DNA from: Peribacillus muralis
GTDB taxonomy: Bacteria > Bacillota > Bacilli > Bacillales > DSM-1321
Direction of reading: 5' to 3'
Length of the DNA stretch: 64,000 bases
NCBI RefSeq assembly: GCF_001439925.1
Contig: NZ_LMBV01000003.1
Coordinates: forward strand, 283,334 to 347,333
Positions 9,028 through 17,291 of the stretch are shown here, piece after piece. The notes under the pieces are model-generated. The model saw nothing but the letters and a program-made list of their open reading frames with translations, did no database searches and was not told the origin of the DNA. Made by a program: the position numbers and the translations under genes. Every line of letters starts with the position of its first letter. Within the stretch, counting starts at the first letter, position 1.

Positions 9028-9906
9028 ATGGTAAATAAGATAAACGAAGAATTAGAGGCGTATTGCGCGAGTGAATATTCAAAGCTATCACGGGTGATCG
9101 TCTGTGAACCCCGCTATATGGAAATTCGTGAAATCATCAATGAAACGCAAAAAGAGTTCAAAGAAGAAAATATAAATCAAGCACTCGCCTTGGAGCAGCA
9201 CGCCCACTTTACCGAGACACTTGAACGAGAAGGTATTGAGGTAATTAAATTACCGCCTGAAATTACATATCCAGAACAAGTCTTTACAAGAGATATCGGC
9301 TTCACTCTCGGAAACACAGTTTATGTAGCAGAGATGGCAACAAACATTAGGCAGGGTGAAGAACTTATCTTGAAATCGTGGCTCGAGACGAATGATATTC
9401 CGTTTTTCAACCTTCACAAAAATCACATAGAAGGCGGCGATGTCATCATTGACGGCAAAACGATCTATATCGGGGTAAGTGATCGGACGGATGAAACATC
9501 TATCCAGCACCTTCAGGCGTTATTACCGCAATATGCTATTATCGCGATTCCCTTCGTTGAAAAGTTTCTTCACCTAGACTGCGTTTTCAATGTAATTTCA
9601 CCAACAGAGGCACTTCTATTTCCTGAAGCACTTGCAAAAAAAGAGCAGGATTTATTAGCGTCCCGCTATGACATAATTGAAGTGACCAAAGAAGAACAAT
9701 TTACATTGGGAACCAACGTACTTTCCATTGGTAATAAAAAATTATTCAGTCTGCCTTGTAACGAACAAGTCAATCGTCAGCTACGTCTACGAGGCTATGA
9801 AGTCATTGAAGTCGATATAAGTGAAATCATCAAGTCAGGAGGCTCTTTCCGATGCTGTACGATGCCTCTTTTGCGGACAACGAAAAAAATGACTGGGCTT
9901 GCCTAA
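9028..9906 (+). CDS. DDAH/arginine deiminase family amidinohydrolase
   Basis: A 292-residue protein of the guanidine-modifying superfamily, similar to dimethylarginine dimethylaminohydrolase and to B. subtilis YkgA. These enzymes hydrolyse a guanidino group through a Cys-His-Glu/Asp set. Visible landmarks are VFTRDIGF near residue 89, HIEGGDVI near 137, the histidine region FLHLDCVFNVI, and the C-terminal GGSFRCCTMP where C276 (or C277) would be the nucleophile. The doubled Cys is unusual compared with the common RC-L/M form. AGAGGGAG precedes the ATG. Substrate is not predictable; a hairpin terminator follows. Confidence 0.8.
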   Translation: MVNKINEELEAYCASEYSKLSRVIVCEPRYMEIREIINETQKEFKEENINQALALEQHAHFTETLEREGIEVIKLPPEITYPEQVFTRDIGFTLGNTVYVAEMATNIRQGEELILKSWLETNDIPFFNLHKNHIEGGDVIIDGKTIYIGVSDRTDETSIQHLQALLPQYAIIAIPFVEKFLHLDCVFNVISPTEALLFPEALAKKEQDLLASRYDIIEVTKEEQFTLGTNVLSIGNKKLFSLPCNEQVNRQLRLRGYEVIEVDISEIIKSGGSFRCCTMPLLRTTKKMTGLA

Positions 9907-9926
9907 TAAAAAAAACGCAGCCATTC

Positions 9927-9957
9927 ACGGACCTACCCTTTTGGAGGTCCGTTTTAC
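9927..9957 (+). terminator. Terminator after DDAH-like gene
   Basis: An 8-bp stem ACGGACCT/AGGTCCGT with a 10-nt loop, followed by TTTTACTTTTG. Confidence 0.7.
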
Positions 9958-9985
9958 TTTTGTAGGCCAGGACACAAGTTTTTTA

Positions 9986-10384
9986 TCATTCATTCAACAG
10001 CCTTAATATAATTGTTGAATCCTTACGATTCAATTGAACATGCTTTTTATGCTGATCCCTCGTCAATTCGATTACATGCTCATCGTCATTGACCCAAACA
10101 TAATACACCGCAATTTTTCCTTCACTTTTATCGTCATTGAAATAAAAGATATAATCCGCCTTAGGATGATCTTTCTCCATTACGAATTGATGCCATTCCG
10201 CATTCTTTAAGATTTCCTTCGCTTTTTCTGTACCTCCCGCTTCTATTTCCTGTTTATAGGCCTCGAATTGGTAGGTTTTGTTTTTAAGTTTTTGAATCGA
10301 AATATGTTCTTGCTTTGTTGAACAACCTGCCACTAACGCTATGGACAATAAGCCAAGTGCTAGTAAAAATGGCTTCTTCTTCAT
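9986..10384 (-). CDS. Small lipoprotein of unknown function
   Basis: A 132-residue predicted lipoprotein. The N-terminus is a type II signal (MKKK, then a hydrophobic stretch, then lipobox LVAGC) with lipidation expected at the Cys near residue 21. The mature part is charged and has no motif I recognise; it is about the size of a single small alpha/beta domain (YFNDDKSEGKIAVYYVWVNDD). A GGGAGATGA site precedes the ATG. It is monocistronic and convergent with the DDAH-like gene. It may be related to YhfM-type lipoproteins, but this was not established. Confidence 0.75.
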   Translation of the reverse strand: MKKKPFLLALGLLSIALVAGCSTKQEHISIQKLKNKTYQFEAYKQEIEAGGTEKAKEILKNAEWHQFVMEKDHPKADYIFYFNDDKSEGKIAVYYVWVNDDEHVIELTRDQHKKHVQLNRKDSTIILRLLNE

Positions 10385-10566
10385 TCATGTCATCTCCCTA
10401 TAAGACCATGGATTAATTATCCATATTTTCTTCATTATACTATTCCTCAAAAAAGAGAATAGGGAAAGTTATCGCTGAACGGCACTTGAATTCATTGTGT
10501 AACACAAAAATCATAGGAATAGTTCACTGACTTACAGTTGCTGGCATGTTTCCGAGGAGACCAAAT

Positions 10567-10596
10567 TTGATAATATAGAAATAACCTTGTTATACT
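10567..10596 (+). promoter_or_regulatory. SigA-type promoter for DinB-family gene
   Basis: TTGATA at 10567-10572, 18-bp spacer, TATACT at 10591-10596, about 40 bp before the coding start. Confidence 0.6.
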
Positions 10597-10638
10597 TTTA
10601 TAAGTTACCTAGAAAAAGGATCGAAAGGGGAATGTAAA

Positions 10639-11082
10639 ATGAATTATGTAAAAAATCAACTGACAATGATGCGCAAAAATCTCTTGAAGGAAATTGAGGG
10701 AGTCACTCCAGAACTTATGGATGTACAGCCTGAAGGTTTTAATAATACCATCCATTGGCATTTAGGACACGTTCTTACCGCAGCGGAAAAGTTCTTATTG
10801 GATGATAGCAGCACTTTGCCTGCCAATTACAGCCAGCTATTCGGATATGGCTCAAAACCTGCCGCCTGGACCGGCGAAGTACCTTCCGTGGATACACTGA
10901 CACAGCAATTGCAAGAACAACTTGGTCGCCTGCTTGAAATTCCCGAAGAACGCCTTACAGAAAAAGCAGCACAACCGTTCATGGGAATGGAAACAATTGG
11001 CGAATTCGTCAATTTCGTAGTCTTACACGAAGCGAATCATATTGGCCAAATTCACGCAATGAAACTCATCATTCAAAACTAA
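10639..11082 (+). CDS. DinB-family protein
   Basis: A 147-residue four-helix-bundle protein of the DinB/YfiT group, many of which are metal-dependent thiol transferases or of unknown role. The three metal-ligand histidines are visible: the IHWHLGHV segment near residue 46 and the C-terminal HEANHIGQIH. AAAGGGG precedes the ATG. The gene is monocistronic with its own promoter and terminator. DinB membership does not by itself imply DNA-damage induction; no LexA box was seen upstream. Confidence 0.85.
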   Translation: MNYVKNQLTMMRKNLLKEIEGVTPELMDVQPEGFNNTIHWHLGHVLTAAEKFLLDDSSTLPANYSQLFGYGSKPAAWTGEVPSVDTLTQQLQEQLGRLLEIPEERLTEKAAQPFMGMETIGEFVNFVVLHEANHIGQIHAMKLIIQN

Positions 11083-11096
11083 ACAATAACACGACC

Positions 11097-11137
11097 AGCT
11101 GTCACTCATTTATCTCAAAATGAATGACAGCTTTTTT
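11097..11137 (+). terminator. Terminator of DinB-family gene
   Basis: A long stem AGCTGTCAYTCATTT with its complement around a short loop, followed by a run of T after AGCTTTTTTTA. Confidence 0.85.
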
Positions 11138-11209
11138 ATATAAAAAATGGTACGATTCAACTCGCGAGTTGGTGCGCTATCCGTAGGTTGGCCCTTTTTT
11201 AAGCAGATC

Positions 11210-11247
11210 AAAAACAGCCCCTCCAAGAAAGGAGGGGGCTGTTTTTG
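11210..11247 (-). terminator. Terminator of SplA-domain gene
   Basis: A GC-rich stem (AAAAACAGCCCCTCC with near-complement) with A- and T-tracts on either side, so it may work in both directions. It lies just after the stop of the gene at 11261-11515. Confidence 0.8.
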
Positions 11248-11260
11248 TTCAGTCATTACA

Positions 11261-11515
11261 TTAAGTCAACTGATCCTGGTTTTCGATAAAATCATTATAA
11301 GCTTGTTCGGCAGCGGCTTCCGAGGAAAACAAGGCATCATCATCCTCAATCGTATGGAATGTATCGTTTAAGAATAAAGCGACTGCATTGGGATCCTTCG
11401 GATGGGGAACGATCTCCGCTGCCCTAATATTTGAAACGGTAGGAACATGTGGATTATTATAAATCACAAATACCTCATCTCCGACTTGTACCTCTTTCGC
11501 ATTGATAACTCCCAT
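11261..11515 (-). CDS. SplA-domain RNA-binding-like protein
   Basis: An 84-residue protein resembling SplA, the TRAP-like regulator that represses spore photoproduct lyase expression in B. subtilis. The signature is the start GDEVFVIYNNPH, then VSNIRAAEIVPHP and ALFLNDTFHTI. The fit is good over nearly the full length, but the gene is not next to a splB gene, so it may regulate another target or have lost that role. It is monocistronic with a strong terminator; the ATG at 11515 follows an AAGGAAGA site. Confidence 0.7.
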   Translation of the reverse strand: MGVINAKEVQVGDEVFVIYNNPHVPTVSNIRAAEIVPHPKDPNAVALFLNDTFHTIEDDDALFSSEAAAEQAYNDFIENQDQLT

Positions 11516-11616
11516 TGGATTCTTCCTTTCCTTAGCTGATTTTCTATAGTTTATGGAAAGGTGAGGAGAATTATTTATGAAATAATACTAAATGCTTTTT
11601 GAGATAAATATATGAA

Positions 11617-11645
11617 TGAGGCTCCTTCTTTTATGAAGGGGCCTC
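11617..11645 (-). terminator. Hairpin after yhaX
   Basis: A 12-bp stem with one mismatch (TGAGGCTCCTTC against GAAGGGGCCTCA) directly after the yhaX stop; the T-tract is weak. Confidence 0.6.
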
Positions 11646-11650
11646 AAGTT

Positions 11651-12517
11651 TCATTTGAGCATATTCATCTTCTGCAGAAATTCGATTGGATGCTGCTTAC
11701 GGAAGAATTCCTTTAACATATAAGCAACACCATCTTGGTCGTTGGAGCGAGTGACCCATTTGGCCACTTTCCTCACTTCCGCATCGGCATTGCCCATGGC
11801 AACTCCGAGTCCGGAACCGGCAATCATCTCCATATCATCCAATCCATCGCCAATCGAGACGATTTCCGTTCTTTTCACCTCTAAATGGTCGGCCAGATAT
11901 AGCACACCCCTCCATTTTGAAACACCCTTTGGAACAATGGTCATCTTATGGCCTGGATATAACATCACGTCCACCTCGGGGAACATTTCTCTTATCAATT
12001 TCAGCATATCATTTCGATCGCTTTGCTCTGAGAATATAATATCCATTTTTGTAGGGGCCATAGGCTTAGCCATCAGCTCTTCACTGATATCATCGACATA
12101 GTTTTGAGCATAGATATTTTGTTCATTCAAATACATGACCGTTTTGCCAAGCAGATTCTCCGGAAGGTTCACTCGATTGCCAAGCGAGTATTTTTCATGA
12201 ATGAGCAAAATTTGGCATACGGTCTTTTCAAGCATTTGCACAATCTCAAGCGTCAGTTCTTCTGAAATTCTTTTTACCATCATGGGCTTCTCGATGGAAG
12301 CTCCCACAAAAGCTCCTTGCTGGGCAACGATCATCGGATTTATTTTTAAGGCTTTGGCCACTTTTTTTGCTGAGTGATAGTTTCTTGATGTCACAAGTGC
12401 AACATGGACACCTTTTTGGTGCACATAATCGATTGCTTCTTTAGTCGATTTATTTAAACGGCCATTAGTCTGGAGCAATGTCCCGTCGATATTGACCGCA
12501 AGTAGACGATATACCAT
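11651..12517 (-). CDS. yhaX: YhaX, Cof-type HAD protein with altered motif I
   Basis: A 288-residue HAD-IIB (Cof/YbiV-like) protein, the same length as B. subtilis YhaX. Motif IV is intact (IGDGLDDMEM) and the lysine-containing segment VPKGVSKWRGV is present. Motif I, normally DxDGT, reads V-N-I-D-G-T here: N9 occupies the place of the nucleophilic Asp (codon AAT). If this is not compensated, ordinary phosphatase chemistry would be lost. The ATG at 12517 follows GGGGGAGA by 5 nt; upstream in-frame starts lack a ribosome site. The gene is between a SplA-like gene and yheA, all on the minus strand but separated by terminators. Confidence 0.8.
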   Translation of the reverse strand: MVYRLLAVNIDGTLLQTNGRLNKSTKEAIDYVHQKGVHVALVTSRNYHSAKKVAKALKINPMIVAQQGAFVGASIEKPMMVKRISEELTLEIVQMLEKTVCQILLIHEKYSLGNRVNLPENLLGKTVMYLNEQNIYAQNYVDDISEELMAKPMAPTKMDIIFSEQSDRNDMLKLIREMFPEVDVMLYPGHKMTIVPKGVSKWRGVLYLADHLEVKRTEIVSIGDGLDDMEMIAGSGLGVAMGNADAEVRKVAKWVTRSNDQDGVAYMLKEFFRKQHPIEFLQKMNMLK

Positions 12518-12596
12518 GCTGATCTCTCCCCCATCTGTAATATCCTCTTTCAAATTTATGACTAAAATTTAAAGAGTAGAACAAATAGTGGTGCAC

Positions 12597-12629
12597 ATAA
12601 AAAAACTCCCAACCTTAATTAAAGGTTGG
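12597..12629 (-). terminator. Terminator of yheA
   Basis: An 8-bp stem CCAACCTT/AAGGTTGG with a 5-nt loop, followed on the minus strand by GAGTTTTTTTA. Confidence 0.8.
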
Positions 12630-12643
12630 AAGCTACTGGAATA

Positions 12644-13000
12644 TTATTGCTGTTGTTCAGGCAAGCCGTATAAATCTTCAAGCGGCTTCATGATAATTTT
12701 ATTAAGGTCTGCGATGACCATGCTCATTCGTTGCTCGGCTTCCATCAATTGAGAAATGGTTGGGTTTTGTTGAACAAGCTGTACCGTTTTTTGTGCTTGT
12801 TCCACTTCTTCAGGAGCGATCTCCTCGCCCATCATTTGTTTTTGCTGCAATGACATTTGCAGATTACGGAAGTTCTCAAACATTCCTTTTGTTGCTTCAT
12901 CGGAATTGACAAGATCATATAATCGTTGCAAGTCAGCATATTCATTACTTGCCCGAATCGCCTTTTCCATTTCATACGCCGCATCATATACGTTACTCAT
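12644..13000 (-). CDS. yheA: YheA, YlbF/YmcA-family protein
   Basis: A 118-residue all-helical protein of the YlbF/YmcA/YheA family (UPF0342). The family includes the Y-complex proteins that help RNase Y; the role of YheA itself is not settled. The sequence is Gln/Glu-rich with EQAQKTVQ and a C-terminal IIMKPLEDLYGLP. A GGGAGGGAAAATAC site precedes the ATG at 13000. It is single and has its own terminator, placed as in B. subtilis before the yheC-yheD region. Confidence 0.85.
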   Translation of the reverse strand: MSNVYDAAYEMEKAIRASNEYADLQRLYDLVNSDEATKGMFENFRNLQMSLQQKQMMGEEIAPEEVEQAQKTVQLVQQNPTISQLMEAEQRMSMVIADLNKIIMKPLEDLYGLPEQQQ

Positions 13001-13472
13001 GTATTTTCCCTCCCGGTATCGTTGTATTCCTTACACCTTTTCCACTATAACAAATCCGCATGTGAATTAAAACAGTTTATGATTCAAAGAAATTCGCCAT
13101 ATGTAGCAGCAACCGTTTGAACATTCTATAACAAGTTTTTCGTGAACGAACGAAAAGGAAACGATATCAGGCAGAATCTCTTCTCGATTCAGGGCACCGA
13201 TTCAATCTACAATGACATTTAAGCGGTAATATTTTCTGATGGAAACGCTTCTTTACTTCTGTCTCAACGGTTTTTTTCATATTCTGTAAAGAAGCATCGC
13301 ATACCTTGCTGGAGGACATCAGCGGGCACTGACATGTGATTTTTAGCTTTTATTGTATGAAACGATGGCCTAATGACACCTTCTATTAACAAAAACATAG
13401 AATGTGTTATCCACTTTTGCCCATCATTTAATTGAAAAACGATTACAATCTTAGTGCAAACGGGGAATGAAT
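13001..13472. other. Long divergent intergenic region upstream of ATP-grasp cluster
   Basis: About 470 bp between yheA and the first ATP-grasp gene. I see no convincing SigA promoter. CATAGAAT at 13396-13403 matches the SigE -10 consensus CATACAAT in 7 of 8 positions, but no good -35 lies 14-15 bp upstream, so sporulation control is only suspected. No coding sequence with a ribosome site was found. Confidence 0.35.
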
Positions 13473-14834
13473 ATGAACATGAACCATCAGAGAGTTTTCA
13501 TTACGGTTAACCCTGCAGAGACTAGAAAGAAGGCTCTCCTGTTTATTGAAGAAAACCTATTTGGGGAATGGGGCCTGCATTTCGGAGAGCCCGTTAGGAT
13601 CATCGCTGGATGTCGTTCCATCCCAGTCCTTGTCCAACCATTTCCTGCATCAAATCCTACATTGAAACTTTCATATGACATGAATCAATTTTTATCCCTG
13701 CCTGCCTTTTCCGATTCAATTTCCGTTTCTTTTCATCCGGAAGGAAGAACTATTCAAATAGGCCCTTTCTTCGCTGCACTGACGAATCAAACTCCGTTGC
13801 AAGATGGGACACTAGGAGAGATGGAAAGGTTTTATCAGGAAATGACATCTTACTGCAATCAGCAAGGCATCCCCTTTTACTTAGTGAAACTGCAGTCTCT
13901 TCAAGAAGGGATTATCGAAGGCTTGATGACAGGACAAAATGGTTGGGAAACAGTAACTCTCCCCATTCCTGATGTACTATATAACCGGATACATTCACGA
14001 AAGCTTGAAGCTTCGCATTCATTCGAGCTGTTTAAAATTGAACTCGAGGCTCGAGCGATACCGATGTTCAATGGAAGGTTCCTTTCCAAATATGGTGTTC
14101 ATCAGCTACTGAACCAAGAATATGAGTTACTGCCAAGTTTGCCTGATACGATACTTTTCGGCGAAAGGGAAGCATTCCTTCCCTTCATAGAAAAGCATTC
14201 AATTATATATTTTAAACCTGCTTCAGGCAGTCAAGGTAAAAATATATGCAGGTTAACCCAAGTAGCTGGAAAATGGAAAATCGAGCCCTCGGGGAAAAAA
14301 CAGGAACTTTATTTTGCTGACTCAGTTGAGGAGTTGTTCAATACTTTAAAAAGATTTTCCAAAAAACAAGTCTTCATTCTGCAACAAGGTATTTCCTTGT
14401 TCGAAACCGACCAAAGGAAAGTTGATTTCCGCATACTCCTTCACCAAAATGATCAGCTTAAATGGAAAATTTCTTCAATGGTTGCCCGGATTGGAGAGCA
14501 AGGTGCCATCGTTTCCAATCTTGCTCAAGGTGGTTTGATGAAAAATGGCTCGGATTTCCTCAAGGAAGTATTTGATTACCCTGAGGCTGGCCGCTTGTAT
14601 CAAAAGCTGATCCGGCTTGCTAAAAACACAGCGAGAGCAATCATTGAACACCATGACGAATCCTTCGGGGAGCTGGGAATAGATGTAGCACTTGATGAAG
14701 ATGGCCATCCATGGATCATCGAGGTAAATTCCAAACCTTCGAAAAAATTTCAAGGCAATTATGAAACCTTTCGCCCATCAGTAAAATCCATCATAGATTT
14801 CATGCTGACCCTTAACTACGAAAAACATCAATAA
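13473..14834 (+). CDS. YheD-type ATP-grasp protein (cluster gene 1)
   Basis: A 453-residue member of the YheC/YheD ATP-grasp family, whose B. subtilis members are linked to the endospore coat. The N-terminal ~200 residues form the YheD-specific part. The ATP-grasp region shows YNRIHSR, the glycine loop FKPASGSQGKNI, the VDFRILLH strand and the terminal metal/ATP site GIDVALDEDG followed by IIEVNSKP. The ATG at 13473 is 6 nt after GGGGA; ATGs at 13467 and 13479 are less well spaced. It is first of four paralogues. By family the reaction should be ATP-dependent amide bond formation, but substrate is unknown. Confidence 0.85.
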   Translation: MNMNHQRVFITVNPAETRKKALLFIEENLFGEWGLHFGEPVRIIAGCRSIPVLVQPFPASNPTLKLSYDMNQFLSLPAFSDSISVSFHPEGRTIQIGPFFAALTNQTPLQDGTLGEMERFYQEMTSYCNQQGIPFYLVKLQSLQEGIIEGLMTGQNGWETVTLPIPDVLYNRIHSRKLEASHSFELFKIELEARAIPMFNGRFLSKYGVHQLLNQEYELLPSLPDTILFGEREAFLPFIEKHSIIYFKPASGSQGKNICRLTQVAGKWKIEPSGKKQELYFADSVEELFNTLKRFSKKQVFILQQGISLFETDQRKVDFRILLHQNDQLKWKISSMVARIGEQGAIVSNLAQGGLMKNGSDFLKEVFDYPEAGRLYQKLIRLAKNTARAIIEHHDESFGELGIDVALDEDGHPWIIEVNSKPSKKFQGNYETFRPSVKSIIDFMLTLNYEKHQ

Positions 14835-14850
14835 AAGGAGTTGCTAGCAC

Positions 14851-15921
14851 GTGTTAATTGGATTAATGGCAACGGCGGATACACATGAAAACCACTATTT
14901 CACCGATTTAGCCAAAACGGCAAAATCTTTCAATATGAACGTTTGTAAATTCACACCGGAAAATATCGATCGTGACCTTAAGAAAGTACGGGGCGAACGA
15001 TTTGATTCCGAAAGGGAAATGTGGATTGCTTCATCTTTTGATATACCTGAATTTATATATGATCGTTGTTTCCATGGACTTTCTCGGCAACAATCGGAAA
15101 CCCGAATTAAAATTAATTGGTTAAAAGATCATTCTACCTTCTTGGGACTTGGACTTCCTGGAAAGTGGGAAGTTTATCAATCCCTGAAAAAACACCCCCT
15201 TCTTCAAGCGTTTTTTCCAGAGACCCATCAAGTATCGGCATCCGAAGATATTATCGGTCATTTGGAGCGCCTGAATAAAATCATCATCAAGCCTGAATTC
15301 GGTGCAGGCGGTACGGGCATTTACCTTCTTTGCAAAAACGATGAGGGCACTTTAGTATCCATGACAAAAAAAGGAACTAAATACGATCGTCAATTCACCT
15401 CAACATCACAGCTGAACAAATGGCTGCAGCATTTATTAAATCGATACAAATACCTTTGTCAGCCATATTTGGAACTTTGCACCTTAGAAAATGAACCATT
15501 CGATTTGCGCATCCTGCTGCAAAAAAACGAGAAGAACCAATGGATGGAACGGGGCCGCGGGATTCGCACTGGCCAAAAGGCTGGAATCACCTCGAATTTA
15601 GCAACAGGCGGGGAAGCCGTTACATTGGATGCCTTCATCAAAAAGAACCCGGAAACCATATCGATTGCTGTCGAACAAAAGATCCAGCATATTCTCCGTT
15701 CCCTCCCTGCCGAAACGGAGGCTGTCTTTGATAGGCTATTCGAGTTGGGCATCGATCTAGGCATCGATAAAAAGGGACAGTTATGGATCATGGACATTAA
15801 TTCAAAACCCGGCAGGAAAATCATCCAGGTACTGCACCCGGAGACCATGAGGGACATTCACCGAGCACCGTTTCAATATAGTCAATATTTAGCCGATCAT
15901 CTTCAAAAGGCAGGTGAATGA
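14851..15921 (+). CDS. YheC-type ATP-grasp protein (cluster gene 2)
   Basis: A 356-residue protein matching the shorter YheC form (about 360 residues), lacking the long YheD N-terminal part. Motifs in order: YDRCFHG, the ATP loop IKPEFGAGGTGI, PFDLRILLQ, and the C-terminal GIDLGIDKKG with IMDINSKPGRK. GTG start at 14851, 10 nt after AAAGGAG, and 16 nt after the previous stop. It overlaps the next gene by 4 nt, so translation is coupled. As the only YheC-type member among three YheD types it may supply a distinct ligase step. Confidence 0.85.
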   Translation: MLIGLMATADTHENHYFTDLAKTAKSFNMNVCKFTPENIDRDLKKVRGERFDSEREMWIASSFDIPEFIYDRCFHGLSRQQSETRIKINWLKDHSTFLGLGLPGKWEVYQSLKKHPLLQAFFPETHQVSASEDIIGHLERLNKIIIKPEFGAGGTGIYLLCKNDEGTLVSMTKKGTKYDRQFTSTSQLNKWLQHLLNRYKYLCQPYLELCTLENEPFDLRILLQKNEKNQWMERGRGIRTGQKAGITSNLATGGEAVTLDAFIKKNPETISIAVEQKIQHILRSLPAETEAVFDRLFELGIDLGIDKKGQLWIMDINSKPGRKIIQVLHPETMRDIHRAPFQYSQYLADHLQKAGE

Positions 15922-17291
15922 AAATGAGAAAGACTTATCCTGCCGAGATTGCCGTCATCCCTGGCAATGCTCTCTTTTATCCTTCAGAACTTGGAGATTT
16001 GGGAGAAATCGAATTAATCTATTTCGGGCAGCATTCATGTCCTGCCAGTGTGAAACAAAACCCGGCCATCAATCAATCCATTGTCCTATCGGAGAGTCTC
16101 GCGGAATCGCTGAAATTCGATCCCACCGATATCCCCCTCCATTTATTCATATACGGCAAGACCATCCATATCGGCCCGTTAGTAGGCATTTTTTCTTCAG
16201 GTTTCACTGGCTTGTCAAACAAACCATTAGGTGAAAGGTCGCCATTTTTTTCAAAGCTTCTATCCCTTAGCGGCACAACAGGCTGCATCCCCTTCGTTTT
16301 CGGAGAAAATGTCATCAACTGGGATGAAGAAACAATCAAGGGATATGTGTTCGAGGACGATGATTGGCACATTCATGAATTTCCGTTTCCAAACGTCATC
16401 TATGACCGGCTGCCCAATCGGTTGACCGAAAACCGCGACGGCCCTAAGGAAGTGAAACAGAAATTCCAAAAAGACTATACCATTCCATGGTTCAATCCGG
16501 GTTTTTTCAATAAATGGGACGTAAACGAAAGGTTATGTGCAGATGAGCGGGCCCTGCCATATCTACCTGAAACCTATCCATTTCAATCCATATCTGTCAT
16601 AGAGACGCTTCTTTCCCATTATCGTCAAGTTTATATCAAACCCATCCATGGCAGCCTTGGGCTAGGCATTCACCAAATTCTTTATGATAAGCATGAAAAT
16701 GTTTACTATTGCCGCTATAAAAATGAAGCAAGGGAGAATAAATTACAAAAATTCTCCACACTCGAATCGATCGTTAAACACCTTTTTCATGATCGACCGC
16801 TAGAAAATCTCATTGTCCAGCAGGGCATCTCGCTCATTCGCTCCGAAAAGCGACCAGTCGACTTCCGGGTGCATACGAACAAGGACAGTAATGGAGTTTG
16901 GCAGGTAACCGCGATTGCCGCAAAAATAGCCGGAGCAGGCAGTGTCACGACCCATATTAAAAGTGGCGGAGTCATCAAAACCGTTGCCGAATTGTTTGGA
17001 GATGACGATGAGGCAAAAGAAGTCGAACGCAAGCTATCTGAAGCAGCACTGATATTAAGCGATAGCATCGAAAAGCATCTCGATGGCATTATTGCAGAAA
17101 TCGGTTTTGATTTCGGATTGGATAAAAAAGGTCAGGTCTGGATGTTTGAAGCAAATTCCAAGCCAGGACGCTCAATCTTCTCTCATCCTAAACTTAAGGA
17201 ATTCGAATTGTTAACAAGAAAGCTGAGCCTCGATTATGCCATTTATTTGACAGAACAGACGATTACAAATTCAATCAGTGTGCAGCGATGA
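15918..17291 (+). CDS. YheD-type ATP-grasp protein (cluster gene 3)
   Basis: A 457-residue YheD-type ATP-grasp protein. The N-terminal part contains IHIGPLVGIFSS, matching the IQIGPFFAAL segment of gene 1. The ATP-grasp part has YDRLPNR, IKPIHGSLGLGI, PVDFRVHTN and GFDFGLDKKG with FEANSKPGRS. Its start ATG overlaps the gene 2 stop (ATGA); a second ATG at 15924 is possible. It overlaps gene 4 by 4 nt. Catalytic residues look intact, so this is not a decaying duplicate. Confidence 0.85.
   Translation: MKMRKTYPAEIAVIPGNALFYPSELGDLGEIELIYFGQHSCPASVKQNPAINQSIVLSESLAESLKFDPTDIPLHLFIYGKTIHIGPLVGIFSSGFTGLSNKPLGERSPFFSKLLSLSGTTGCIPFVFGENVINWDEETIKGYVFEDDDWHIHEFPFPNVIYDRLPNRLTENRDGPKEVKQKFQKDYTIPWFNPGFFNKWDVNERLCADERALPYLPETYPFQSISVIETLLSHYRQVYIKPIHGSLGLGIHQILYDKHENVYYCRYKNEARENKLQKFSTLESIVKHLFHDRPLENLIVQQGISLIRSEKRPVDFRVHTNKDSNGVWQVTAIAAKIAGAGSVTTHIKSGGVIKTVAELFGDDDEAKEVERKLSEAALILSDSIEKHLDGIIAEIGFDFGLDKKGQVWMFEANSKPGRSIFSHPKLKEFELLTRKLSLDYAIYLTEQTITNSISVQR

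Noticed and set aside
13391..13403. SigE/SigK promoter before the ATP-grasp cluster
   Set aside because: Only the -10 word CATAGAAT fits; no matching -35.
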